From positions 5,481,501-5,545,500 of the forward strand of contig JAYKKT010000041.1 in NCBI GenBank assembly GCA_036023115.1: a DNA stretch of 64,000 nt. The letters run 5' to 3'. The translations under genes were made by a program, and so were the position numbers. Below the pieces are notes generated by a model, which worked only from the letters and a program-made list of their open reading frames with translations, was not told the DNA's origin and did no database searches. The DNA is from Brasenia schreberi (Eukaryota > Streptophyta > Magnoliopsida > Nymphaeales > Cabombaceae). Of the stretch, positions 25,685 to 35,085 are shown one piece after another; within the stretch, counting starts at the first letter, position 1, and the number at the start of each line of letters is the position of its first letter.

Positions 25685-26745
25685 TCTGCTGGATTAATGC
25701 ACCAGGTGCATGACAGTAACATTTACTTCGGCAGCCACTCATCGAACTTCTTTGTTGACTAGATGCCAAGTGTGGTCAGTTTCTTTTTGTTTAAAGATAA
25801 TACTATGTGCTATATGTCTCCATAATTCATGGAATCAATGTAACTGGGCTGTTAGCTTTGTTATTGTCAATGTTCCATTCATCAAATGTATAGTGGATCT
25901 CTTATTGCAGACTTGGACCTCCCTTGGTATTTTGCACTGGTTATTTGTATGGGATTTCAATTTTGTGGTTTGGAAGTGGTGTACTCATGCTTTACCATCC
26001 TTCAGTTGAGTGATGAACACTTGTAGTGATCTAGATCTGCACTTGGAAATTCTCCTATCATTTTAGTGTTTAAGAAGCATGAAAATGTTGTTCTCTGAAG
26101 GCCTAATAAACTTGGTTGTGTATCTCTGTTGCATAGTAATGTATCATTTGCTTTATTAACTGAATGGCTAGCCTAGGAAAATGTGATATGTATTCTGGGT
26201 GGACATGGTTCTGATTAAACTTGCATGTAAGTTTCATTTTGCATGACCATTTTCCATAAGCTACTTGGAAGAGTCTATTCAGTGTCATTTCCAGCTTAGT
26301 TGTTTCTACCATTTATTGGATTTGCTTGCTATATATGTTTGTTTTGTTTTATTTACTTTTGTTCTACACTATGCAGCCTAATTGCTATTCAAGAGTCATA
26401 AGTGTTTATGGTGACGAGCATATAATTATTTTTGCAAAGCGTGACATTAATCAGTGGGAGGAGTTGACTTATGATTACAGGTTCTCATCATGCTGATCAA
26501 TAACCCTCTGTTCTACCTTCCTGATGAACTGGTTGATTGCTTGTCTTTTTGTTTCTGCATCCTTAATTGCTTGTCTCACTTGTTTCTGCAGATTCTTTTC
26601 AATTGATCAACAACTTGCTTGCTACTGTGGCTTCCCAAGATGCCGTGGTGTTGTTAATGACACTGAAGCTGAAAAACAAGTATCTACGATACGCGTACCT
26701 CGGCACGAGTTGACAGATTGGAAAGCTGAAGAGAGAGATGTCTAG
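2708..26745 (+). CDS. ATX1/ATX2-like: Histone H3K4 methyltransferase, TRX/ATX1-ATX2 type (3' half, 8 exons)
   Basis: By family knowledge this is a nuclear enzyme that transfers methyl groups to lysine 4 of histone H3. Exons that splice in frame at GT/AG borders are 2708-2776, 2869-3067, 3343-3609, 6437-6498, 6601-6678, 11657-11752, 26377-26480 and 26592-26745 (stop TAG at 26743). In order they encode the end of an extended PHD finger, a linker with [11 protein letters not shown], the SET domain ([36 protein letters not shown]) and the post-SET zinc site ([10 protein letters not shown]). This matches the C-terminal layout of plant ATX1 and ATX2; the PWWP and FYR regions and the first PHD would lie upstream of base 1. 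No exon carries a stop or frameshift, so the gene is probably functional. ATX1 and ATX2 cannot be told apart here. The introns are filled with transposons. Confidence 0.93.
3343..3609 (+). CDS. ATX1/ATX2-like: ATX exon: linker between ePHD and SET
   Basis: The exon reads [20 protein letters not shown], then [11 protein letters not shown], and ends [19 protein letters not shown], which corresponds to the pre-SET segment of plant ATX1. The donor GT at 3610 is immediately followed by a CT-rich stretch. A Gly codon is split 1/2 with the exon at 6437. Confidence 0.9.
3610..3765 (+). repeat. CT/GT-rich tandem duplication at an ATX splice donor
   Basis: Two copies of a unit ending in GGATGCATAAGTGCTTGCTG, with period about 85 bases (GCATAAGTGC at 3651 and 3736), each preceded by a (CT)n(GT)n run. 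The longer CT run occupies about 3681-3716. The first copy starts directly at the exon donor. Confidence 0.85.
5757..6073 (-). mobile_element. Copia-type 5' LTR end and primer-binding site
   Basis: On the minus strand the 12 bases at 5768-5757 read TGGTATCAGAGC, the standard primer-binding site for initiator tRNA-Met used by plant Copia elements. Upstream on that strand is an LTR-like segment that starts TGTTGGATATTC (about 6073) and ends near 5771. No gag or pol is left beside it. The PBS is certain; the outer LTR border is an estimate from the TG start. Confidence 0.6.
6437..6678 (+). CDS. ATX1/ATX2-like: ATX exons: start of SET domain
   Basis: Exon 6437-6498 reads [20 protein letters not shown], the N-terminal SET strand. 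Exon 6601-6678 follows TTCTAG and reads [19 protein letters not shown], then LIYNSLV. The intron between them is only 102 bp and free of transposons, in contrast to its neighbours. Confidence 0.93.
7207..7510 (-). mobile_element. 3' LTR of a minus-strand LTR retroelement
   Basis: On the minus strand the segment starts TGTTAAGAAG and ends GCTAACA. It is directly preceded by the purine tract TTTGAGGGGAGG (7522-7511), as expected for a 3' LTR. It resembles the LTR at 11830-12066; for instance both carry a segment like CATGTGTATATAAACACATC and GTGTATGGATTATCT. The two are in opposite orientation, so they are separate insertions of one family. No matching 5-base target duplication was found. Confidence 0.75.
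7514..7635. repeat. 64-bp tandem repeat next to a polypurine tract
   Basis: Two units start CCCCTCAAAT at 7514 and 7578 and share GTCAATTGATAGTTTGTTAG and GTCATTGATGCTTTATAT. The second unit is interrupted at its end by the hAT insertion at 7636 and resumes with CTCTCT after 8804. Confidence 0.85.
7636..8796 (-). mobile_element. Defective hAT transposon, 1161 bp, GATACG-end family
   Basis: The element begins CAGTGTTGTCTGACGCG and ends GATAACACTG. The 8-bp duplication CTTTATAT (7628-7635 and 8797-8804) is perfect, which is the hAT signature. Both ends are dense in CGTATC and GATACG. The segment 7720-7990, read on the minus strand, matches the last part of the transposase gene and 3' end of the element at 21079-24562, including the region ending GATTACAATTTG. 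It is therefore an internally deleted derivative that keeps the transposase tail. It is nearly identical to 58493-59695. Confidence 0.92.
9106..9340. repeat. Degenerate tandem array, CTTTAAGGCTAAGCTTCAACC unit
   Basis: About eight units of 21-34 bases are built on the core TTTAAGGCTAAGCT, alternating with a variant GAGCTTTTACGGCTAAGCTCG. Spacers are ATCAAA-like. The units carry short palindromes (AGCTTAAG-type and CGAGC/GCTCG). No coding frame runs through the array. Confidence 0.75.
9430..10575 (+). pseudogene. Ancient RTE LINE, reverse transcriptase region
   Basis: Heavily mutated, but its plus-strand frames still show [35 protein letters not shown] and [18 protein letters not shown] in the same order as in the younger RTE copies. 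It closes on a decayed version of the conserved 3' end, near AAGAATCCAT at 10559. Stops and frameshifts are frequent. By divergence this is the oldest RTE in the window. Confidence 0.75.
11657..11752 (+). CDS. ATX1/ATX2-like: ATX exon: SET core
   Basis: This 96-bp, 32-codon exon lies between acceptor CTTCAG and donor GTAAGT. It reads [20 protein letters not shown] and ends [10 protein letters not shown], the S-adenosylmethionine-binding and pseudoknot part of SET. The next residues, PNC, come from an exon 14.6 kb further on. Confidence 0.95.
11830..12066 (+). mobile_element. 5' LTR, plus orientation, with degenerate primer-binding site
   Basis: This 237-bp segment starts TGTTAGAGCC and ends CTAACA. 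It is followed directly by TGGTATTTGAG (12067-12077), a degraded form of TGGTATCAGAG. It contains GTATATAAAC, a plausible promoter TATA box. Downstream sequence to about 12800 shows no recognisable gag. By position and strand it could be the 5' LTR of the plus-strand Copia at 20460-25140, later split by the minus-strand Copia; this is an inference. Confidence 0.7.
13171..13625 (-). pseudogene. Copia RT end and start of RNase H
   Basis: The minus-strand frame begins with [13 protein letters not shown], which includes the catalytic Asp pair of the Copia reverse transcriptase, and continues through [18 protein letters not shown] and [12 protein letters not shown]. Further minus-strand frames to 12855 give [18 protein letters not shown] and [18 protein letters not shown] of RNase H. 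Upstream coding sequence is replaced by an RTE tail at 13626. Confidence 0.88.
13626..15103 (-). mobile_element. RTE LINE, 3' portion, inserted in Copia RT
   Basis: Minus-strand RTE from a (TTG)n tail at 13626-13640, through the C-terminal domain ([17 protein letters not shown]), back to RT motifs ([19 protein letters not shown]) and GGKSVG. It stops abruptly at 15103 inside codons for ALKH. The missing upstream part is found on the plus strand at 15937-16372. Internal stops and small indels make it non-functional. Confidence 0.88.
15104..15936 (+). pseudogene. Inverted Copia reverse-transcriptase segment
   Basis: The plus-strand frames 15104-15303 and 15331-15810 give the spacer before RT ([11 protein letters not shown]) and then the RT start: [70 protein letters not shown]. 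It ends at CTCTTGTA (15929-15936), the codons just before VDD. It is antiparallel to the rest of the element, whose continuation is at 13625. Confidence 0.88.
15937..16372 (+). mobile_element. RTE LINE, 5' portion, inverted
   Basis: The plus-strand RTE sequence starts at [11 protein letters not shown] and includes [20 protein letters not shown] and [19 protein letters not shown], ending at INHNFY. This precedes, with only about ten codons missing, the start of the minus-strand piece at 15103. It carries in-frame stops. Confidence 0.85.
16450..18500 (-). pseudogene. Copia gag, protease and integrase remnants
   Basis: Minus-strand frames, from 18495 down: an N-terminal gag piece, the zinc knuckle [14 protein letters not shown] (last ligand Cys replaced by Tyr), the protease site [23 protein letters not shown] of the pre-integrase domain, and integrase [15 protein letters not shown] with [12 protein letters not shown] and [16 protein letters not shown]. 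Several frameshifts separate these blocks. The host target of integration is not inferable. Confidence 0.85.
18602..18613 (-). other. Copia primer-binding site
   Basis: The minus strand reads TGGTATTAGAGC, one base different from the usual initiator tRNA-Met complement, directly after the LTR terminus CA at 18615-18614. Confidence 0.8.
19070..20011. mobile_element. hAT fold-back element, 942 bp, with AT microsatellite core
   Basis: It starts TAGTGTTATCCGTATCG (first base changed from C to T) and ends CAGACAACACTG. The 8-bp duplication ATAGGCCC (19062-19069 and 20012-20019) is perfect. Inside, 19198-19262 and 19849-19915 are inverted copies (AAGGCATCCTTCGA against TCGAAGGATGCCTT, plus the GAAGTGAAGAGAGG block). 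The ends therefore form a long fold-back, with a (TA)n run at 19578-19660 towards the middle. No coding sequence. Confidence 0.9.
19578..19660. repeat. (TA)n microsatellite
   Basis: An uninterrupted AT dinucleotide run of about 82 bases within the fold-back hAT element. Confidence 0.95.
21601..24277 (+). pseudogene. hAT transposase, BED-DUF659-dimerisation type, damaged
   Basis: ATG at 21601 opens [18 protein letters not shown], then a BED zinc finger ([20 protein letters not shown]). The frame shifts near 21780. The catalytic RNase H-like part follows ([51 protein letters not shown]), then [17 protein letters not shown] and a C-terminal dimerisation block [20 protein letters not shown]. Likely introns are 23616-23706 and 23912-24011. 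Defects: a stop at 22881, two adjacent stops near 22018, a frameshift near 24045 and a 260-bp internal tandem duplication. Family knowledge: it would cut and paste the element in the nucleus. Confidence 0.9.
23049..23568 (+). repeat. 260-bp tandem duplication inside hAT transposase
   Basis: Units 23049-23308 and 23309-23568 both start AGAAATAATTTTAAT and share TGGAAAATTATTGATAATAG, CATTCAGGTACTCAGCAAG and CATCGAGAGATGGAGATCTA. They differ at scattered sites. The period is not a multiple of three, so the second copy shifts the reading frame. Confidence 0.95.
25621..25682. repeat. (CT)n(AT)n compound microsatellite
   Basis: About 22 bases of CT repeats run straight into about 40 bases of AT repeats. 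Confidence 0.95.
26377..26745 (+). CDS. ATX1/ATX2-like: ATX last exons: SET end and post-SET
   Basis: Exon 26377-26480 reads [20 protein letters not shown], then [14 protein letters not shown]. Exon 26592-26745 completes the split Arg codon and reads [19 protein letters not shown], then [10 protein letters not shown], with stop TAG at 26743. The three clustered Cys of post-SET and the catalytic Tyr in YDYRFFS are intact. They are separated by a 111-bp intron. Confidence 0.95.
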
Positions 26746-27706
26746 AGTAAATCAGCCAGTGGTTCTTCTGTTTCACTGTTATTCTTCTGTGGCAGATTGA
26801 TTTCATCATATCGAGGCTTCTGATTAACTGAGGCTCATTCATGATTTGTCTTTAGCGTTTAACCTGCTGAGAACTCCCACACCGATTATCTAGCTAGTTA
26901 CTAAAGGTGAAAGCCGTTATATGGTAACATGAAGAATTTGACAATTGATTGAGGATATTTGGCCAAGATAACAGGTCATCCGTTCATTCTGTAAAAAATG
27001 TATTATATGTTTTGCACTGATTTGGTGTTAATCTATGCTTGCACAATTTTGAATATGTACAAATACTTTCCATATATTCAACTCCAGTTTTGCCAAACTT
27101 GCAAACATTTATGTTCTTTTTGTAGGTTTCATTATTTAATATTTTAGGTTCTGAAGCATGGCATTCTTTTCTCTTGCAAACGTCTATATCTGGTTAGCAT
27201 CAAGAGTGCCAGGTAAAAATTTATTCTTTTGGAGCTTAGGAGGTGATACAATTATCCATTATCCATGAGACAGGTATTTACATGTTCAATAGGAGTGTTT
27301 GAGTGTTGTGCTGTATAATTTAATCCTTTGCCTTGTTATGCTTTCGGTGAGTTCCCATGTGCTAGTTAAATGTGGTTTCTATTCTAGTTTTTGCATTTGG
27401 AGAAGTTTAGAAGGATTGAAATTAGCTATAGTTTGTTTACCATATCTTATCACCTCTTTTTCCTTGTATTTTGTTTCCATGTTTAGACTTAAAAGGAGCT
27501 TATTTGATGAATTAATTTGACACTGCATATATATATGTATGTATGATGTTACTTTGTGAAGGTACACTGGAAAACCATGAAGATGGTAAGTATCTGATAC
27601 CTTTAGATTAATCACCTAGGAGATACTTCTGTGAAGCGGAGTTCTTTCAAAAAGGTTCTATTTTGCCACCAGAATATTCATAATCAATATAAGAATTTAG
27701 TCTTAT
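26746..27706 (+). other. ATX 3' UTR and flank
   Basis: There is no coding region here. The first few hundred bases are presumably 3' UTR, but I could not place a poly(A) site. The region ends at an RTE insertion around 27707. Confidence 0.5.
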
Positions 27707-30667
27707 TACAGAGAGGGTCTCCGCATTTTGAATATGGACGGATGCGGGGGGTAAGGAAACTAGTCCTAGATAATAAGATTTGTATTGGTTCTTGTAATAT
27801 CAAAACATTGTCCGGTAACCTAACGGAGGTGGTAGATATTGATTCGGAGGAAGATTCATATTCTATGTTTACAAGAGACAAAGCGGGTTGGAGAAAAAAC
27901 AAAGGAGATTGAGGATATAAGTTTTAAATTATGGTACTCAGGTAAGGAAAAGGCTTGAAACGGAGTTGGTATTATCATAAATAAAGATTTAAAGGATAGT
28001 GTAGTAGACATACAACGATATGGTGACCGAATCATGACGTTGAAATTAGTGTTAGGAGAAGAGGTTTTGAATATAGTTTGTGCTTACGTACCCCCAACTA
28101 GGACTAGAAGATAGTATAAAGACGGCTTTTTGGGAAGAGTTAGATAAGGTGATTTAAAGAATTCTACAAAGAGATGATTTGTTTAGGAGGAGACTTAAAT
28201 GGACATGTCGGTAAAGAGGCATTAGGATACCAAGGTATTCATGAAAACTTTGGTTTTGGGGATATAAATGAGGAAGGTAGAAAGATTTTAAATTTTGCTA
28301 TGGCATTTAATCTCTTTATAGTCAATACAATCTTCAAAAAATGAGATGAACATTTAATTACTTATAAGAGTGGCTTATCACAATCATAAATTGATTATTT
28401 TATTTATAGAAAAAAAGATAGAGCATGTTATAAAGATTGCAAGGTAATTCCAAGAGAAAGCTTAACCACCCAACATCGACTCTTAGTTATGAATTTACAA
28501 GTAAAAAATGGACAAAGAAGAAAAGAGTGCATCGATCTATTCAGACTAAATAGTGGAACCTCAAAAGCAAGAAAGAAGGTATATTTAAATAGAAAGTCCT
28601 TCAAGGAGATGCTTGAAATTATATTGATACACCTTGTGATACGTGGAACAATATGGTTATACATATTAGGAAAGTGGTGAAAGATGTGTTAGGTGAATCT
28701 AAGGGAGGTGTACGGTGTACCGACACAAAAAGAAGCTTGGTGGTAGAATGAAGTAGTGCAAAATAAAAGAAAGGCAAAGAGGGCATGTTACAAATTACAT
28801 TATGCTAATAAAACTAGTGAAACTTTAGAGGCTTATAAGAAAGGAAAGAAGGAAGCGAAAAAGGTATGAGTAAAGCAAAAGCTAAAATTTGGGAGTATTT
28901 ATATAAAAAACTCAACTCAAAAGAGGGTGAAAGAGATTTTTTAGGATAGCTAGGGCTAGAGATAAGAAAACTAAAGATCTTAATTATGTTAGATGCATCA
29001 AGGACGAGGATGAAAAAATTCTAGTGGCAAATGATGATATAAGAAATAGATGAAAAAACTATTTTTATAAGCTTTTTAATGAAAATAAAGATATTAGTAT
29101 TAGCTTATGAGAGTTAGTCAAATCAGAAAAGTATATAAACCATAATTTCTATCGACGTACTAAAAAGAATAAAGTTGAATAGGCTCTTAAACATATGAAG
29201 GGTGGTAAATCGGTAGGACCAGACAATATTCCTATAGAAGTTTGAAAAATATTAGGAGAAATAGGAATCACTTTGCTCACAAGACTATTTAATGAAATAT
29301 GAAGAAACCAAAAGATGCCCGAGGAATGGAGAGCGAGTACACTTATACCCATATATATGAACAAGGGAGACATTTAGAATTGTGTGAATTATCGAGGTAT
29401 CAAGTTAATGAGCCATACTATGAAATTGTAGAAAAGAATTATTGAATGTAGGTTAAGACAAGTATTGAGTACAACAGAGAACCAATTTGGATTTATGCCA
29501 GGCAGATCTATTGTTGAAGCGATTCACCTTTTGAGACATATTATAAAACATTTTAGAGGAAAAAAGAAAGACCTTCACATGTTATTTATTGATCTAGAAA
29601 AAGCTTACGATAGGATACCTAGAGAGGTTCTTTGGAGAACCTTGGAAAAAAGAGATATCCCATTAACATACATAAACCTTATAAGAGACATGTGTGATGG
29701 TGTAAAAACATGTGTGAGGACTCTTTAAGAAATTATAGGCTTCTTTGAAGTTAATATTGGGTTACATCATGGATAAACTTTAAGTCCATACTTATTTATA
29801 ATGGTGATTGATGAGTTAACAAAACATATTCAAGATGAAGTACCTTGGTGTATGTTATTTGCAGATGACATTGTGTTAGTGGAGGAGTCTAAGGAAAAAG
29901 TTAATAAAAAATTAGAACTATGGAGAGAAACATTAGAAAGCAAAGTCCTCCGACTTAGTAGAACAAAGACAGAATATATGGAATGTAAGTTTGATCATTT
30001 GGTTACTTCAGAGGACCTAGAAATTAAAATTGGCACACATTGCATCCCCCAAAAGGAAAGTTTTAAATACCTAGGGTCAATTTTTCAAAGTGATGGAAGA
30101 ATTGATAGAGATGTTATGCATAGAATTAATGTTGGCTGGTTAAAATGGAGAGGAGCATTAGGTATTCTTTGTGATAAGAAGATACCGTTAAAGTTAAAAG
30201 GTAAATATTATAGAGCAGCAATTAGGCCTGCCATATTTTATGGTTGTGAGTGTTGGACAGTTAATCATCAACATGTACAAAAGATGTCTGTGATAGAAAT
30301 AAAGATGTTGAGATAGATGAGTGGTCATACAAGAAAAGACCGTATACATAATGAGGTTATTAGAAACAAATTAGGAGTGGCACCAATAGAGGATAAAATG
30401 AGAGAATATCGTTTAAGATGGTTTGGACATATAGAAAGAAGATCAAAAGAAGAACCTATAAGAATGTATGAAAAACTAAATTTGGAAAGTATTAAAAGAG
30501 CTAGAGGACGACCACAAAAGTGTTGGAAAGAAACAATAAAGAATGATCTAGCTTATTGTGAGTTAATTGCTAACATGGCACACGATAGGGATCTGTGGAA
30601 AGAAAGAATCCATGTAGCCGACCCCTACTAGTATGGGAAAAGGCTTAGTTGTTGTTGTTGTTGTTGT
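27707..30667 (+). mobile_element. RTE LINE, nearly full length, plus strand
   Basis: It starts at CAGAGAGGG near 27709, before the endonuclease domain, and ends in a (TTG)n tail at about 30646-30667. Frames in order: VRKLVLDNKI with an endonuclease-like start, ETTQTKRVGE-type region in a shifted frame, GGDLNGHVGKEALGYQG, then [74 protein letters not shown] and the C-terminal [20 protein letters not shown] to IHVADPY. Many stops and at least four frameshifts are present. A weak, decayed 14-base direct repeat (TTATTACAGAGAGG against TTGTAATAGAGAGG) may be its target duplication. Confidence 0.88.
29801..30631 (+). pseudogene. RTE reverse transcriptase and C-terminal domain
   Basis: This is the longest continuous stretch of the copy: 171 codons, a single TAG at 30314, then 104 more. 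It holds RT box [61 protein letters not shown] and the conserved tail [16 protein letters not shown] and [18 protein letters not shown]. By family knowledge RT copies the element RNA at a nicked target. One nonsense mutation separates the two halves. Confidence 0.88.
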
Positions 30668-31643
30668 AATAGAGAGGAACACGTACTACTTCACGGCATG
30701 GGCTACTCAAAGCTCATGCTGTTAATTAGTTTCCGAGATCAGGACATCCACTTTTGCTACTTGGTGAAGCTTGCCCATCTTTTTACTCTGGCCATGTAGT
30801 TGACCGTGAAAACATCTCAAGTACTTGTTCTTTTCTGAAATTATCCAGATGAAAGGTCTTGTTTGCATTTATCTTTTTTATTGTCTCCAGCTTGAGCTGC
30901 ATCACAAATTCGGTGCATGAAAGGAACATAGCCATTTGGCAGTCTTCAGGCTGCATTTGGGTTCAGCTTTCTTTATTTTTTTTCTGTTGCTTTGATTTAA
31001 TTCCTGGTATTGAAAGAGATTTCGTCCTTTCTCATATCCACATGGATGCCTCATTTAATTGCACTGCGTATTTGTATCTGTTGACAGCCTCTAAGGCTTG
31101 AGCAGCACAAGACATGGATTTTCTCATAAAAATATTTATTGGTAATCTTTTTGTTTATTTCTCTGGGATAAGTTTTATATTAAAGGTTTTGCTATCGACA
31201 GAATGTATGCCTCAAAAATTTGAAGAGTGATAGACACGGACTTTTTTATATGCGTTTCTGCTTGTATACTGCTACATACTGTGCACATAATTGCCTATAT
31301 TTTGTGTATCCTTTGTCTTTATTTTGGGTGAACACGGCTGCTGCTGTGTTCTTGTACAAACTTCTGCATACCCATACACCATTCTGTTGAAAGCGGGTCG
31401 TCTAAATTGGCGTGATTAGATTGTCTTCAGAAAAATGTGAAGTCTGACCTAGTTTACGTGTTCTTTGTTACGTAATTCAACCTACTTCCTTATATAAGCT
31501 TGGAGCCAGCCATGAGAGCTGGTCCCACGTATGAAGTTTAGTAGCTGAATGCATCCATTGAAGAAAATTAGGGTGCATCTGGACTAGAGGTCAGGGAATG
31601 AAAATTCAAATTCTCACTCGAGATTCCCATCTTAGGATTTTGA
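30668..31643. other. No recognisable feature
   Basis: AT-rich sequence between two RTE copies with no coherent coding region. Parts may be old 3' flank of the methyltransferase gene displaced by the RTE at 27707-30667. Confidence 0.5.
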
Positions 31644-31905
31644 AAGAATATCCTTTAAGATGGTTTGGACATATAGAAAGAAGATCAAAAGAAGAACCAG
31701 TAAGAAGGTATGAAAAATTAAATTTGGAAAGTATTAAAAGAGCTAGAGGACGACCACAAAAGTGTTGGAAAGAAACAATAAAGAATGATCTAGCTTATTG
31801 TGAGTTAACTGCTAACATGGCACACAATAGGGATCTGTGGAAACAAAGAATCCATGTAGCCAACCCCGTTTAGTATGGGAAAAGGCTTTGTTGTTGTTGT
31901 TGTTT
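31644..31905 (+). mobile_element. RTE LINE, short 3' fragment
   Basis: A 5'-truncated copy with only the end of the ORF ([20 protein letters not shown] to RDLWKQRIHVANPV) and a (TTG)n tail at about 31888-31903. No target duplication is visible. Confidence 0.88.
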
Positions 31906-33860
31906 GGTATAGCTTCAACTTTCAGCCTTCCAAATTCTGAGTTTGTATTTTCCATCCCAGGGCGTTGCTAATTTCCCCTACACAAAAAAATGGCAGCTAG
32001 GCATAGTCCAAGGCTTGGAGAAGTGAAATTATTAACGTGTTATGCACAAGGATGGAACAAATTCTTGATCATTGTTCAATTAAAATTATCATTCTCGTGA
32101 AAATTCCTGAGAATTTATCTAAACACCCGTTCCCGCAGCCCATTGTCTTTGCTGAAGCTTTTTTTTGTTTCCTCTGTTGGATTTGACATTTTCACTTCTA
32201 TAGTGCAGGCAGCTTCAATGTATCTACCAAAATAAATTCCATGTACACCCGACGGAAAAATAGTCTGGGTAAACACGAAAAGAAAATGCTCAGAAAGAAT
32301 AGGAAAAAAGATTGTCCGTAAGGGAAATAACTTATGTTGACCATTGAAAATCATGCTCAAGTTGACAGTACCATCCTACCAGCTAGCTGTTTCGGTCAAC
32401 TTCTTAGGAGTATGTATAAAATTAGTTCTAAGGATTTAGCGGTTCAGCTTTTTCTTTGATTGTTAGCTTATTTTATAGGAACTGTTCAAGACAATTTTAC
32501 TACCAGGTTTTCTGCTGCTATTATCATCTTTGGCTTCACATAGTGTCACTGTAGCGATTGCCTAAATGGTTCTGGGTATGGATGACCACCCACTCGTTTG
32601 CCATATAAGTTATTCCCCATTGGCCGAGACCGCAAACATCTTTATGAAGCTTACAACTGTGGTACGACTGATCTACGTTGTGATTGAAAAGAAGAAGCTG
32701 AATTAATCGCAAACTTTGACTTTTCCAAGTAAATTCAAACAGAAAAGCTTATAATCTGTGATTCTTAAGCTTCACTTTGAATTGTCGAATCTTCAAAACA
32801 CAAAGGAGGGATGCTATGAGGAATAACAGGGTTCCATATTAAAAGCTTAATCAACCCTCACAACCTTGGCCAGTTGCGTGAGGGCACTTTGAGCCTCATC
32901 ACGTTTCTCCAAATTTCGGCGACTAGTCGATCGGTACTCTAAAGTCAAATCAACAAAATGTTGGCTGCAAGATTTTCTGTGGGGAACAATTACTAATAGA
33001 AAGTAACGATAAAAAAATGGGGACAACCATACTAAGAATGAATCTCTCATTAGCATAATCCTTAACAAATACAGTAGGTTCACAACTCATACGATGTATG
33101 GCAAAGAAAATTTATTTTGTTAAAAACATGTTAAAAAATGGTTGAGGATGGTCATATGTTGGGAAATTTATGGATTGTCATAATATTTTTAAGGCGTGCG
33201 GGAACGCTTATCATGAGAATTATTTGCTTCTGCTGCATGCAGTGTCATCTGTTTGTTTATTGTATAAGAATGATACATACGTAAAGGATAAATTATCCCA
33301 TTAAGTAGATATTACCACTTCTGGTTTAACCAAAAGGAAATGAAATTACTTTGGTAATTATATATGCACAGCCTTTTAATCAGTACACCTTTTTCTCGAA
33401 AACACCAAAACTGCCCTCAACACTCTCTCCTCTCTAGACAGTTTTATGGCATTCTCTTCTACTCTTGGTGACCGGTATTTTGTTCGCATTTTACCATCAT
33501 ACCTTTCTCTGGCAGCAGGATAATGCACAAGTAGACTTGTGAGCCTCGTCAAAGAAAAGAAAGAAAAAAAGAACAAGAATAAAAAAAAGAGGATGTTGAT
33601 TCTTACAAAAATTTTTGAGGTTTTATAGGTTTGTATTGGATATTGGTTTTTTACATATTTCACGGCATTGGACCAGCAAACTCAAGTCCCAGTTTTGTGG
33701 GTGGTGGCATGGCATAACCACATCTCCCAATAAGAGGAGACGCATCTGGTCATGATTCCCATATTCAAAAAAATGTAGTTCGGTAGCATCTCCCTTTATT
33801 AAGAAATACAACACAACCCTGTCTCTCTCAAAAGGGAGATACGGCTATGCGACGTCTCTA
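31906..33860. other. No clear gene; one weak minus-strand exon candidate
   Basis: No confident coding sequence. On the minus strand 32931-32843, after TTTGACTTTAG, a short frame reads YRSTSRRNLEKRDEAQSAL and then TQLAKVVRVD with a TAA stop. It could be a terminal exon, but no partner exon was found and I do not recognise it. Confidence 0.3.
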
Positions 33861-33948
<88 letters not shown>

Positions 33949-33960
33949 TGTGTGTGTGTA
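33861..33960. repeat. (AT)n(GT)n microsatellite
   Basis: About 85 bases of AT dinucleotides followed by (GT)7 near 33946-33958. Confidence 0.95.
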
Positions 33961-35085
33961 AATGCTTGACACATTATATTTCCGTTATAATGTATCGAAT
34001 AATAGCAAAGGACCCAAGCGAAAGCATTTATTTTGGTGCAGTAGATCGAATGATGAAAAAGTTTGTTATAGTGGAGTACCTTTTGGATCTACTACACAAA
34101 ATGAGATTGGATTTAATTGTGGTGTACCAGATGACTAGTTAGTTGATAAGTAGAAGACACATTTGTTGGTTGCAAGGTTAATGTACTTGATTATTCAATA
34201 GTTTTTAAAATAGAGAACGTGTTTTGCAGTTGGGATGAGCTTATTATACAAGAAATGTTTGGAGAAAGTTGTAACAAGCAAGGTATGACTTGAGTATGAA
34301 AAGACTTACAAATATAGGAGGAGAAGAAAAATTGATGTCCAAAATAGTATGTAGACAAACACTAAGAAGATAGAGTACCCATTTTTATTTAGAGGATAAG
34401 TTGTAGTTGATGATTATCGAAAGTTGAACATAGTGAATAAGACACATAATACCCTATAGGTTTGTATCTTGGAAGCCCAGTTTTTGTAGGGAGATTGAGT
34501 GAATGAGTACAATGCAATAAAGGACTTGAGAAAAAATCATTGTAAATCCAAATATATTTTGATGCATTTGAAGTAGGTTGATGAGTCAAATGTTAATAAG
34601 GCAATGCATATCTACAATGTAATGCTGAAAATAGGAAGGAAGAGCCGGATTCTTGAACTTTTTGGCAACTATTATATGATTTAGACAGTATCACATATGG
34701 CATCATAAGATACCAGATAGGGATATTATCAATGACATTGTGCTTGTATATCTTCGTTTCATGCAACATATATAAGACAAACATGTATGAGTTTTTTCAT
34801 GTGTTTAATGTTGTGTCTTACGTTAAGTAATGTTTGTATATATTGTATAATTTATAGGTATAAGATGTCTTTTGTTGAGGTTGGGTTCACATCAATTAAC
34901 AATATTTTTTTTGTAGCTTTGCTTTTCGAACTGCGGGTGGGAAGAGAAAGGTGGCATGCTTATGGTGTTCGTAAAGAAGGAAAGCAGATACTGGGAAGCA
35001 AGGAGTAGAGGTAACGAAGAAAGGGAATATGGGGACTCCGGGGAGAGAGAGTAAAGTAGGAACCTCAGAGAGCTCCAGTTTAAGG
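33961..35085. other. No recognisable feature
   Basis: Short frames only. The translation shows no family I can name. It may be a decayed retroelement or gene. Confidence 0.4.

Larger units (their letters stand above)
11753..26376 (+). other. ATX intron of 14.6 kb made of nested retroelements and hAT elements
   Basis: The SET motif NHSCE/PNC is split by this intron. It contains an LTR (11830-12066), a minus-strand Copia with RTE and hAT insertions (12855-20089), a plus-strand Copia (20460-25140) with a coding hAT inside, and a CT/AT microsatellite near 25621. I recognise nothing in 12100-12850 (possible leader of the plus-strand LTR element) or in 25700-26376. Confidence 0.85.

Noticed and set aside
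26680..26700. GATACGCGTAC in the last ATX exon looks like the hAT end motif
   Set aside because: It lies in a conserved coding frame with no second motif or terminus nearby, so it is coincidence.
32843..32931. Possible terminal exon YRSTSRRNLEKRDEAQSAL on the minus strand
   Set aside because: No partner exon, promoter or recognised family was found, so it is kept only as a remark in the region entry.
33861..34142. A 93-codon frame starting in the AT microsatellite
   Set aside because: The Ile-Tyr repeat is only translated (AT)n, and the rest matches nothing.
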